This document shows positions 7,545-12,645 of a DNA stretch of 12,645 nucleotides, one piece after another. The stretch lies in assembly GCA_902489745.1 (NCBI GenBank), contig CABUBB010000033.1, positions 1 to 12,645 on the forward strand, in the 5' to 3' direction. This DNA is from Metaruminococcus_A sp003150405. Lineage in GTDB: Bacteria > Bacillota > Clostridia > Oscillospirales > Ruminococcaceae. Each line of letters begins with the position of its first letter. Within the stretch, counting starts at the first letter, position 1. A program made the translations under genes and the position numbers. The notes beneath the pieces are model-generated. The model made no database searches and was not told where the DNA came from. It saw nothing but the letters and a program-made list of their open reading frames with translations.

Positions 7545-8020
7545 GACGGATCACCCTCCTCTGGAGGGAGCATGTCCTTGAGGCCTTTTTTTCTTGGCTT
7601 TGCAGGTGGAGTTAGCTTTGACGCCGGAGGAATGACAGGAACTTTCTTTCCTTTTAAAACGCCCAGCCACAGGTTGGAATCTTCAATCTGCTCCATTGTA
7701 TACGCCGCGGGAATGGAAATACCACAGGCAATGAGCTTTTTGGCAAACGTCCGCATATTCATGGAGCCGCCCCGCGGCACCTTCATGGCATGTTTGGAGT
7801 CTGTGCCGATGAGGATTTCACTCCCATCGGGTTTTACCCGCAGGGAAAATTCGGTGATGTGTTTTTCCTGTAGGATCTGCATCATTTTCGTGTTGAAGTT
7901 GAACTTGTAAACCAGATCGTTTGCGGTTGCCTTTTTGGAGCTCGTAACGGTGATGATAGGTAAAACGCCTTGACGCTCCGGGGGATCGATGAATTCAAAA
8001 TCCGAAAAGTCGTATTTCAT
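7541..8020 (-). CDS. Conserved-looking protein of unknown function, coupled to the sigma-like gene
   Basis: 159 residues; I do not recognise the family. It is predicted soluble, with no signal peptide or membrane segment. Residues about 20-100 mix strands and short helices (PIITVTSSKKATANDLVYKF, then a segment rich in MQILQEKHITEFSLRV), followed by RGGSMNMRTFAKKLIACGI. The last 35 residues are rich in proline and lysine (VPVIPPASKLTPPAKPRKKG) and are probably a flexible tail. The ATG at 8020 has AGGAGG 7 bases upstream; longer in-frame versions lack a binding site and would run through the promoter. The gene is first in a two-gene unit with the sigma-like factor and overlaps it by four bases, so it may modulate that factor, but nothing in the sequence proves this. 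Confidence 0.75.
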   Translation of the reverse strand: MKYDFSDFEFIDPPERQGVLPIITVTSSKKATANDLVYKFNFNTKMMQILQEKHITEFSLRVKPDGSEILIGTDSKHAMKVPRGGSMNMRTFAKKLIACGISIPAAYTMEQIEDSNLWLGVLKGKKVPVIPPASKLTPPAKPRKKGLKDMLPPEEGDPS

Positions 8021-8051
8021 GTCAAAACCTCCTTTTATTTTGGTGGTTTTT

Positions 8052-8080
8052 ACTATAATCGCTTTCCAAACGGTTTTCAA
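8052..8080 (-). promoter_or_regulatory. Sigma-A-like promoter for the unknown / sigma-like gene pair
   Basis: On the minus strand, TTGAAA (8075-8080) and TATAGT (8052-8057) are separated by exactly 17 bases, and the ATG at 8020 lies about 30 bases downstream. Spacing and match are good. Confidence 0.65.
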
Positions 8081-8131
8081 TTTCCAAAATTCATGAAGTA
8101 CAAGAGAATGTTTTGTGGAATTTATCCATAT

Positions 8132-8163
8132 AAAAAAGAAACCGACAGTATATTGTCGGTTTC
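8132..8163 (-). terminator. Rho-independent terminator after the YoaK/DUF1275 gene
   Basis: GAAACCGACA (8138-8147) and TGTCGGTTTC (8154-8163) form a perfect 10-bp stem with a 6-base loop. Read on the minus strand, a run of six T follows (8137-8132). It lies about 105 bases beyond the stop of the membrane-protein gene and ends that transcript before the next promoter. Confidence 0.88.
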
Positions 8164-8269
8164 TGCTTCTCTGTTTTGTGAACAAGCACGAAATTTGCGC
8201 CATTATTTTTGGGAAAACGACGCTTTTACGGTTCAAATGCAAAAGCGGGGAAAATACCCTGCTTTGTTT

Positions 8270-8980
8270 TTACGAATCCCGCTTGTTCTGCTCTGCTGTT
8301 TTCTCGATTTCCGGAAGGTCTTCCTGGATGAACATGATACTGAATACCACTGCCAGGATACCACAGCAGATTAGCACCGCCTTTTCCAGAAGAAGCTGGG
8401 AGAAAAAACTTCCCAATACGGCTCCTGCAATGAAAAACAGGATGATGCCGTAATATTGGAAGGCTTTGCTGCGTTCGCACGGATTTTTGGTCTGCATGTA
8501 GCGGTAGAATAATTCGGTACCGCTGCGCAGATTGCCGGTGCACATGGTAGTGGCGTATGCATTGCCGTTGACCTTGCGGAAGCTCTCCACCTGCATGGCG
8601 CATAAAAAGGAAATGGCAATGTTTACTGCGACGTCCAGCTCACCGGAGGGCAGGAATGCAACTCCTAATAAAATCAGACATTCAGCGGCGATAATGATCT
8701 GCCGCCAGTGGATGCGCGGATGCTCCCGAAATACCCGGCGTATCAATTCCGCCACAACAATTCCGGCGGCGAACGCCGCAATCGGAATGAAATAGTAGGC
8801 GGCCTGGAGGAGATCCATCTCTGCCAGGTTCAGTCCCAGCAGGACAATATTACCGGTCTGGGCATTGGCAAATACATGCCCTCGGAGCAGGTAGGTGTAG
8901 GCGTCCAGAAAACCGCCTACAACGGCCAAAAGCGATCCGAGCAGAAAGGTCTCGGACATTTGGCCTTTTGCCTTTTTCAT
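8270..8980 (-). CDS. YoaK/DUF1275-family integral membrane protein
   Basis: 236 residues with five to six hydrophobic segments (about 11-30, 62-80, 94-112, 115-132, 177-196 and 200-218). The family hallmark is near the N-terminus: GGFLDAYTYLLRGHVFANAQ then TGNIVLLG (22-49). The second repeat-like motif, TTMCTGNLRSGTE (144-156), is also typical of DUF1275 proteins. The biochemical role of this family is not established; transport has been suggested from the topology. The ATG at 8980 is preceded by a GGGGAT binding site and, in the same frame, by a stop codon, so no longer version is possible. It stands alone between its own candidate promoter and terminator. The C-terminal tail (about 219-236) is charged and probably cytoplasmic. 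Confidence 0.88.
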   Translation of the reverse strand: MKKAKGQMSETFLLGSLLAVVGGFLDAYTYLLRGHVFANAQTGNIVLLGLNLAEMDLLQAAYYFIPIAAFAAGIVVAELIRRVFREHPRIHWRQIIIAAECLILLGVAFLPSGELDVAVNIAISFLCAMQVESFRKVNGNAYATTMCTGNLRSGTELFYRYMQTKNPCERSKAFQYYGIILFFIAGAVLGSFFSQLLLEKAVLICCGILAVVFSIMFIQEDLPEIEKTAEQNKRDS

Positions 8981-9013
8981 ATCAATACATCCCCGTTTGT
9001 TTTTTCGGTTACT

Positions 9014-9021
9014 AGTATACC
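9014..9021 (-). promoter_or_regulatory. Probable extended -10 promoter for the YoaK/DUF1275 gene
   Basis: On the minus strand the sequence reads TGGTATACT, an extended -10 (TGn plus TATACT at 9014-9019), about 35 bases before the start codon. No good -35 box is seen at the usual distance, so the call is tentative. Confidence 0.45.
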
Positions 9022-9087
9022 AAAAAAACAGCCGTTTGGGTAGAGGAGTTCTTTCAAGGCGAAGGTTTTATACGCGAAGTTTACCGA

Positions 9088-9123
9088 TTATAAAAGGCCG
9101 ACTGCTTTAAAACAGCCGACCTT
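9088..9123 (-). terminator. Terminator of the marR-sufC-sufB-HMA unit
   Basis: The arms at 9094-9104 and 9113-9123 form an 11-bp stem. On the plus strand it has two A-C mismatches, but on the minus strand both become G-U wobbles, and TTTTAT follows. This shows it works on the minus strand, ending transcription that comes from the Fe-S operon. Confidence 0.82.
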
Positions 9124-9165
9124 AAAATAATAGTAGAATGGAAGGATTATACCTTTTTATAGAAT

Positions 9166-9430
9166 TTATAGAAGCGGCGCGCGCCACGAACTGTAGTATC
9201 GTTCTGCGCAGGAAGATGGAAATCTGTATGAGACGACCTTTGGCGCTTCATATTCGGGTATGTTGACAGCCTTTAGAATCTGGTTCAGATTGGTCTGAAA
9301 TTCATCGTATTCCACCACAGCCTGTCTTTTTCGCTTGCTGGCTATTGCCTTTTTATACCCGGCAGCTTGCGAATTGCCAATTCACAGTGGCCACATGCCA
9401 CGTTTCCAACCCGAATAGTTTTCTTTTCAT
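9166..9430 (-). pseudogene. Heavy-metal-associated (HMA, CopZ-like) small protein, broken by two single-base A-run shifts
   Basis: No intact reading frame covers this stretch, but three partial frames join into a clear HMA-domain protein. ATG at 9430 starts the gene; one A must be added in the AAAAGAAAA run (9419-9427) and one in the A5 run (9350-9354, T5 on the plus strand). The repaired product has 88 residues, begins KKKTIRVGNVACGHCELAIR, continues KLPGIKKAIASKRKRQ, then AVVEYDEFQTNLNQILKAVN, and ends at TAA 9166-9168. The metal-binding CxxC is C13-G-H-C16, and VEYDE with the following helix fits the beta-alpha-beta fold of copper chaperones and HMA domains. The end (after YEAPKV) is longer than usual. 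It follows sufB by 23 bases and precedes the operon terminator. The lesions are either real decay or base-calling errors in homopolymers. No strong binding site precedes the ATG. Confidence 0.68.
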
Positions 9431-9453
9431 ACCAACTTTGGGCTTTTATTCAC

Positions 9454-10407
9454 TTACTTTAAGAAGCCACGTACAATTTCTGCCTCGGCTTCTCCTTGGG
9501 AAAGGCCCAGCGTCATCAGTTTTGTAATCTGTTCTCCGGCGATTTTGCCAATAGCCGCTTCGTGGATCAGCGAAGCATCAACATGGTTTGCTGTGATTTC
9601 CGGCACAGCCTTAACACAGGCGTTGTCCATAATAATAGCGTCGCATTCCGAATGCCCGGCACAGGCATTGTTGCCGTCAATCCGCGAATAAAAGGCCTGG
9701 TAAGAGTTCCCCTTTGCGACCGAGCGGGACATGACGTTGGCGCTGCATCCTTCGCCGTTTAACTCCACCTCAAATTCGGTGGTGGCGTGCTGAGTTCCGC
9801 TGGTCATCAGCTTTTCTTTGATGATGAGTTGTGCGCGGTCTTTCAGGTCGCCTTTGGTGACTCGTTTGGTGGAATCCACCCCTTCAATCTGCACCGTTTC
9901 CATTTCCAGGTAGCTATCTTCTTCAAGGTGCACTACCGTTACCGGATTGAGCACACGCTCGCCGATTCCATTGCCTTCTCCATAATGCTTTTCCACATAC
10001 CGCACCCGGGCGTTTTTGCCGATGTGGAAGGTGTGGATACCATCGTGCTGAGAAAGATGGGTACCGTCGTTATGGATACCGCAGCCCGCTACAATGTCCA
10101 CATCGGCGCCCTCGCCAATGTAAAAATCGTTGTAAACGATATCTGCAAGGCCGCTTTCATCCACCACAACTGGGATATGAACGAATTCGCCCTTGGTACC
10201 GGGCGCTACATAAATTTCAATGCCTTTTCCCTGCTCCTTGGGGCGGATTTCAATGTTCTGGGTGCTTTGCCGCCCAATGCTTTTACCGTCTACGCGGATG
10301 TTGTAGGCACCTTTTGGAGTGCCTGTCAGATCTGCAATAGTTTCCAGCATTTTTTGGAGCGCGGCGTATTTGTCGGTCATATATTCTGCCTGTACAGGAT
10401 TGCTCAT
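9454..10407 (-). CDS. sufB: SufB/SufD-family Fe-S cluster assembly scaffold, short form
   Basis: 317 residues, much shorter than enterobacterial SufB (about 495) or SufD (about 423), but carrying the conserved beta-helix core and C-terminal region. SECDAIIMDNAC (253-264) aligns with the region of SufB holding the essential cluster-building cysteine, so C255 is the likely counterpart; IHEAAIGKIAGEQITKLMTL (281-300) aligns with the LEHEA motif, with E283 the expected glutamate. Further cysteines are at 109, 221, 249 and 264. The protein should form a complex with the SufC ATPase and assemble clusters in the cytoplasm. It is the only SufB/SufD paralogue here, as in minimal SufBC systems (also called SMS). 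The ATG at 10407 has AAGGGGGT upstream, overlapping the sufC stop. No sufS, sufU or sufE gene is adjacent. Confidence 0.93.
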   Translation of the reverse strand: MSNPVQAEYMTDKYAALQKMLETIADLTGTPKGAYNIRVDGKSIGRQSTQNIEIRPKEQGKGIEIYVAPGTKGEFVHIPVVVDESGLADIVYNDFYIGEGADVDIVAGCGIHNDGTHLSQHDGIHTFHIGKNARVRYVEKHYGEGNGIGERVLNPVTVVHLEEDSYLEMETVQIEGVDSTKRVTKGDLKDRAQLIIKEKLMTSGTQHATTEFEVELNGEGCSANVMSRSVAKGNSYQAFYSRIDGNNACAGHSECDAIIMDNACVKAVPEITANHVDASLIHEAAIGKIAGEQITKLMTLGLSQGEAEAEIVRGFLK

Positions 10408-10413
10408 TCTTGT

Positions 10414-11145
10414 TTACCCCCTTGCTTTGTAAAACCTGCAGGTTTCCGAGTTGGTCAGCAGTTCCGGCAGGATTTCATCTTTGGCTCCGGTTGCAGTAAT
10501 CTCACCGTTTGCAATCACCACAATTTTATCAGCAATTTCCAAAATCCGTTCCTGGTGAGAAATGATCATCACGGCGCCGTGTTTTACCGCACGGATGCGT
10601 TCAAACACCCGGATGAGGTTGTTGAAGCTCCACAGATCGATCCCAGCCTCTGGCTCGTCAAAAAGGGAAAGCTCAACCCCACGGGCCATCAGCATGGCAA
10701 TTTCAATGCGTTTGAGTTCGCCGCCGGAAAGGCTGGCGTTGATCTCCCGGTTGATATAGTCCGCCGCACACAGCCCCACTTCGGAAAGGTAGGCGCAGAG
10801 CTCTTCGGTGGTCATGTCCTTGTGAGTTGCGAGGCGCAGAAGGTCTTTGACTGTGAGCCCTTTGAAACGCACCGGCTGCTGGAAGGCAAAGCCAATGCCG
10901 AGCTGGGCGCGCTGATGAACGTCAAAATTGGTGATATCCTGCCCTTTGAACAGGATTTTGCCTTCGGTCGGCTGCTCGATCCCCATAATAATTTTAGCCA
11001 GAGTGGATTTTCCGCCGCCGTTTGGCCCGGTAATGACCACAAAGCTGTCGGTATCCACTGTGAGACTGACCTTTTTTAAAATGCCTTTCTCCTGCCGGTT
11101 GTTTTCATCGCCAACCGAAAACGAGATATTTTTTAACTCTAGCAT
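10414..11145 (-). CDS. sufC: SufC-type ABC ATPase for Fe-S cluster assembly
   Basis: 243 residues, typical for SufC. All ABC motifs are present: Walker A GPNGGGKST (40-48, K46), Q-loop FAFQQP (Q89/Q90), signature LSGGELKRIEIA (139-150), Walker B LSLFDEP (E164 catalytic) and the H-loop IISHQ (H197). DEPEAGIDLWSFNNL (163-177) is the form seen in minimal SufBC systems, rather than the DEPTSGLD of transport ATPases, and there is no membrane partner nearby. The protein drives conformational change of the SufB-type scaffold. The ATG at 11145 is chosen because the family N-terminus (MLELKNISFSVG) begins there and GGA-rich sequence precedes it. It overlaps the marR stop by 7 bases, and sufB starts 6 bases after the stop, so all three are co-translated. 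Confidence 0.95.
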   Translation of the reverse strand: MLELKNISFSVGDENNRQEKGILKKVSLTVDTDSFVVITGPNGGGKSTLAKIIMGIEQPTEGKILFKGQDITNFDVHQRAQLGIGFAFQQPVRFKGLTVKDLLRLATHKDMTTEELCAYLSEVGLCAADYINREINASLSGGELKRIEIAMLMARGVELSLFDEPEAGIDLWSFNNLIRVFERIRAVKHGAVMIISHQERILEIADKIVVIANGEITATGAKDEILPELLTNSETCRFYKARG

Positions 11146-11651
11146 GATTCTTCCATCCTTTTTTGTTCTGCTAAAAAGCAGGAATTTTCCTTTGAATTGC
11201 ATTGGCAGGGGAAAGTGCACAGCGGCATATATTGCCGCATAACCTCCATAAACCCTAAAATGGTTCTTTTTTCCTCGCTGTTCAGAGAACACAGGTAACT
11301 GCGTATTTGATCGGCAGCCTTCTGGTTATACTCCGCATGCCCTTTTCGGGCTTCCTGTCCGGCGGGAGTGAGGCGGAAATACTTTTCTTTTTTATTTTTC
11401 GGGCTTTGATAGCGCTCAATCAATCCTTTTTCCAGTAATTTAATACTCATTTGGGTGACTGCACTTTTGGTAACGCCGGATTTTACAGAAAGCATACTGA
11501 CGTTGGACTCTGGGTACTCTTCAATTTTTTCCAGGAGGTTTATCTCGGCGCGGTACAACACGTACCCACCGCAGTATTCCCGGGGAATTTTCTGCTCGGC
11601 CGCAATGGCGGACAGCATCTCGAAAAACTGCCGGGCAATTTCGCACTGCAT
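11139..11651 (-). CDS. MarR-family transcriptional regulator with a cysteine-rich C-terminal tail
   Basis: 170 residues. Residues about 48-100 form a winged helix: SNVSMLSVKSGVTKSAVTQM is the recognition-helix region, then KLLEKGLIER, and the wing ends in YFRLTPAGQEA. Long helices on both sides give the usual MarR dimer. The tail is unusual: C145, C149, C151, C158 and C170 (C-x3-C-x-C-x6-C plus a final Cys), with C3, C27 and C121 elsewhere. Such clustering suggests metal, Fe-S or thiol sensing, which would suit the first gene of a sufCB operon. The start at 11651 has GGAGG 8 bases upstream; an in-frame ATG at 11714 would begin before the promoter -10 and is rejected. Autorepression through the palindrome near 11721 is likely but unproven. 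Other metal- or thiol-responsive roles are possible. Confidence 0.88.
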   Translation of the reverse strand: MQCEIARQFFEMLSAIAAEQKIPREYCGGYVLYRAEINLLEKIEEYPESNVSMLSVKSGVTKSAVTQMSIKLLEKGLIERYQSPKNKKEKYFRLTPAGQEARKGHAEYNQKAADQIRSYLCSLNSEEKRTILGFMEVMRQYMPLCTFPCQCNSKENSCFLAEQKRMEESC

Positions 11652-11685
11652 GGTGAAAACCTCCATATCGTTTGATTGTGTCCTT

Positions 11686-11714
11686 ATTATAGATCGGTTT
11701 TTATTTGTCGTCAA
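11686..11714 (-). promoter_or_regulatory. Strong sigma-A-like promoter of the marR-sufC-sufB operon
   Basis: On the minus strand TTGACG (11709-11714) and TATAAT (11686-11691) are 17 bases apart, close to the ideal. The predicted start of transcription is about 25-30 bases before the MarR ATG at 11651. Confidence 0.88.
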
Positions 11715-11720
11715 GTATTG

Positions 11721-11733
11721 TTTAGCATCTAAA
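11721..11733. promoter_or_regulatory. Candidate operator next to the suf operon promoter
   Basis: TTTAGCATCTAAA is an inverted repeat (TTTAG-N3-CTAAA) that sits 6 bases upstream of the -35 box. Its size and symmetry fit a MarR dimer site, with partly matching flanks (TATTG and TAAAA). It could equally be an activator site, as it does not overlap the core promoter. Confidence 0.42.
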
Positions 11734-12113
11734 TAAAATTATTTCCTATTTTTTCATTTTCATTCTAAAATTCTGTCTGATAATAAAATATTTTTCTGAA
11801 ACATATAACCTGTCCTATTATTTCAAATATTCAGTTACCTGAATCAGCATGCGTTTTGAACACATACCAGAACAAGAGACAATCAAATAGGGAAAGAAAC
11901 ACACCCCGTGAAGTGAGGCGAGTAAAAGCGGCGACCCAGTTTACGCTGTAAAAACACCCTGTATTTACCGCGGGCAGAGGTGCCTTAGTGGATAAAAAAT
12001 AGTGTGATATTTCGTGCTAGCTACACATTGGAAGAAATACTGGCGAGATATCCCATTCTGTAAAGGAATAAAAATATTGCAAAGAAAAAGTCTTTCTGTT
12101 TGAAAACATAAGA
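11734..12113. other. AT-rich intergenic region without a recognisable gene
   Basis: This stretch between the suf promoter and the tRNA terminator has no convincing coding frame on either strand. It holds a perfect short palindrome, ATTCAG-TTAC-CTGAAT (11829-11844), and the potentially structured stretch at 11899-12006 listed separately. The short frame with a run of open codons around 11905-11992 lacks a start and a binding site. Confidence 0.6.
11899..12006 (+). ncRNA. Possible structured RNA of unknown class
   Basis: Nested complementary segments suggest a folded RNA: CACAC (11900-11904) with GTGTG (12002-12006), TGAGGC (11914-11919) with GCCTTA (11982-11987, one G-T), and a long inner hairpin, CGC-GTAAA-ACA (11944-11956) with TGT-TTTAC-GCG (11960-11972) around a CCC loop, interrupted by small mismatches. 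GC content is higher than in the flanks. I do not recognise 6S RNA, SRP RNA, RNase P, tmRNA, a T-box or a known riboswitch. The strand is uncertain, and neither a clear promoter nor a terminator next to it was found. The pairings could be chance. Confidence 0.25.
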
Positions 12114-12150
12114 AAAAGCCGCATTTTGAAAAATCAAAATGCGGCTTTTA
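12113..12150. terminator. Strong hairpin terminator after tRNA-Arg
   Basis: A perfect 16-bp stem, AAAAGCCGCATTTTGA (12114-12129) with TCAAAATGCGGCTTTT (12134-12149), around an AAAA loop. On the minus strand it starts 4 bases after the tRNA CCA and is followed by TTTTTCT, so it ends the tRNA transcript. The T run on the plus strand could also stop rightward transcription. Confidence 0.92.
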
Positions 12151-12153
12151 ACT

Positions 12154-12230
12154 TGGTACGCCCGATGCGATTCGAACGCACGACCTTCAGAGTCGGAGTC
12201 TGACACTCTATCCAGCTGAGCTACGGGCGC
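12154..12230 (-). tRNA. tRNA-Arg (anticodon CCG)
   Basis: A complete cloverleaf on the minus strand: acceptor GCGCCCG/CGGGCGT (with a G-U first pair), D-arm GCTC/GAGT, anticodon stem TCAGA/TCTGA with loop CTCCGAC (anticodon CCG, reading CGG), a 5-base variable loop, T-arm GTGCG/CGCAT with loop TTCGAAT, discriminator A, and an encoded CCA (12154-12156). Length is 77 bases with CCA. It is a single-gene transcript with its own promoter and terminator. Confidence 0.97.
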
Positions 12231-12610
12231 ATATTATGCCATTTATTATAACACAAACTTTAAAAAATGCAAATATTTCTTTTGCTGAATTTAACTATAA
12301 TATTGACCGTGACAATTTAGGCGTATTCAATACTGACTGATTAAGCGCATATGAAACTTATCGTGTAGGCTTCGAAGCGGTATTGCACGCTCTAACGGTA
12401 TGTAAAAGCTGGCCGTTGGGAAAATTGTCAGAGATCTTGCCTAAGAGATAGCCATTAATAACACTTTCATTTCGGAATCGAGGCCAAATGTATGGATAAA
12501 TATATCATAATTTGTGATTAGTGATATCATTGCGATAGCTAAAGCATTTAAAGCTGTAAGACCGAACGGAGACAATTAATTGCAAATAAAAATTTTTCAC
12601 AAGAAAGGTA
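12231..12610. other. AT-rich intergenic region, no gene recognised
   Basis: Apart from the tRNA promoter at its left end, I see no supported gene. Short open stretches exist on the minus strand (for example about 12420-12572, with a hydrophobic segment reading ALAIAMISLITNYDIF in one frame and a different frame after it), but they lack a start codon with a binding site and are broken by stops. This may be noise or a very old gene remnant. Confidence 0.55.
12245..12272 (-). promoter_or_regulatory. Promoter of the tRNA-Arg gene
   Basis: On the minus strand TTGCAT (12267-12272) and a perfect TATAAT (12245-12250) are separated by 16 bases, about 15 bases before the tRNA 5' end at 12230. Confidence 0.75.
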
Positions 12611-12640
12611 TTGACAAATGGTAGAGGGATGTGGTAATAT
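12611..12640 (+). promoter_or_regulatory. Rightward promoter at the window edge
   Basis: TTGACA (12611-12616), an 18-base spacer and TATAAT-like TAATAT (12635-12640), preceded by TGG so that the -10 is extended. It would drive a gene lying beyond the end of the window. Confidence 0.75.
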
Positions 12641-12645
12641 AAACG

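Noticed and set aside
9345..9527. Plus-strand 60-codon open frame near the sufB end
   Set aside because: It is antisense to the end of sufB and to the HMA remnant, without a binding site or family match.
9787..11079. Long plus-strand open frame of 430 codons opposite sufB and sufC
   Set aside because: It runs antisense across two unmistakable genes, crosses their junction, and its product has no recognisable family features. It is a by-product of codon bias.
11652..11714. Longer MarR version starting at 11714
   Set aside because: Its ATG would lie within the -35 box of the promoter; the start at 11651 has a GGAGG at proper spacing.
11899..12006. T-box, 6S RNA or known riboswitch
   Set aside because: TTTACCGCG resembles the T-box core only partly. 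No specifier loop, antiterminator/terminator pair, or downstream gene on that strand fits, and no long 6S-like duplex with a central bubble was seen.
12021..12206. Minus-strand 61-codon open frame over the tRNA
   Set aside because: It overlaps the tRNA-Arg gene and its terminator and is a reading of structural RNA.
1..12645. CRISPR array, insertion sequence, prophage or attachment site
   Set aside because: No regularly spaced direct repeats, no transposase or integrase, and no duplicated tRNA end were seen in the window.

Overview
The window looks like a chromosomal segment of a low-oxygen Firmicute of class Clostridia, probably near the Oscillospirales/Ruminococcaceae. The reasons are a tetrapyrrole cluster that starts from the glutamate (C5) route and carries a CobA-HemD fusion and an anaerobic CbiK-type cobaltochelatase, a two-gene SufC/SufB-type Fe-S system, strong AGGAGG ribosome binding sites, and sigma-A-like promoters. 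The lineage call is inference from gene content only.

Left part (1-4826, + strand): the end of hemC, then cobA-hemD, hemB, hemL and cbiK. The first four are joined by 4-base ATGA overlaps, and cbiK follows after 28 bases. HemL makes 5-aminolevulinate, HemB porphobilinogen, HemC hydroxymethylbilane, HemD uroporphyrinogen III, CobA precorrin-2, and CbiK inserts cobalt into sirohydrochlorin. The visible genes therefore lead to cobalamin and/or siroheme rather than haem. A hairpin near 4827-4876 may end the operon.

Middle (5022-7033, + strand): tpx, an atypical 2-Cys peroxiredoxin, sits 2 bases before gapN, an NADP-dependent non-phosphorylating glyceraldehyde-3-phosphate dehydrogenase. The pair could link peroxide removal to NADPH supply. 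A perfect 14-bp hairpin after gapN separates it from convergent minus-strand genes.

7032-8980 (minus strand): an unknown 159-residue protein is translationally coupled (ATGA) to a small, diverged sigma-70-like protein, behind its own promoter. Upstream lies a YoaK/DUF1275 membrane protein with its own terminator.

9088-11733 (minus strand): the most interesting unit. A good promoter drives a MarR-type regulator with a cysteine-rich C-terminal tail, then sufC, then a single short SufB/SufD protein, then a previously unmarked heavy-metal-associated (HMA, CopZ-like) gene. The HMA gene is readable only if one A is restored in each of two A-rich runs. A terminator follows. Regulator, scaffold/ATPase pair and metal-binding protein together suggest a self-regulated minimal Fe-S assembly operon.

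11734-12645: mostly AT-rich intergenic DNA with a possible structured RNA (about 11899-12006), a tRNA-Arg(CCG) gene on the minus strand with promoter and strong terminator, and a promoter facing right at the window edge for a gene outside the window.
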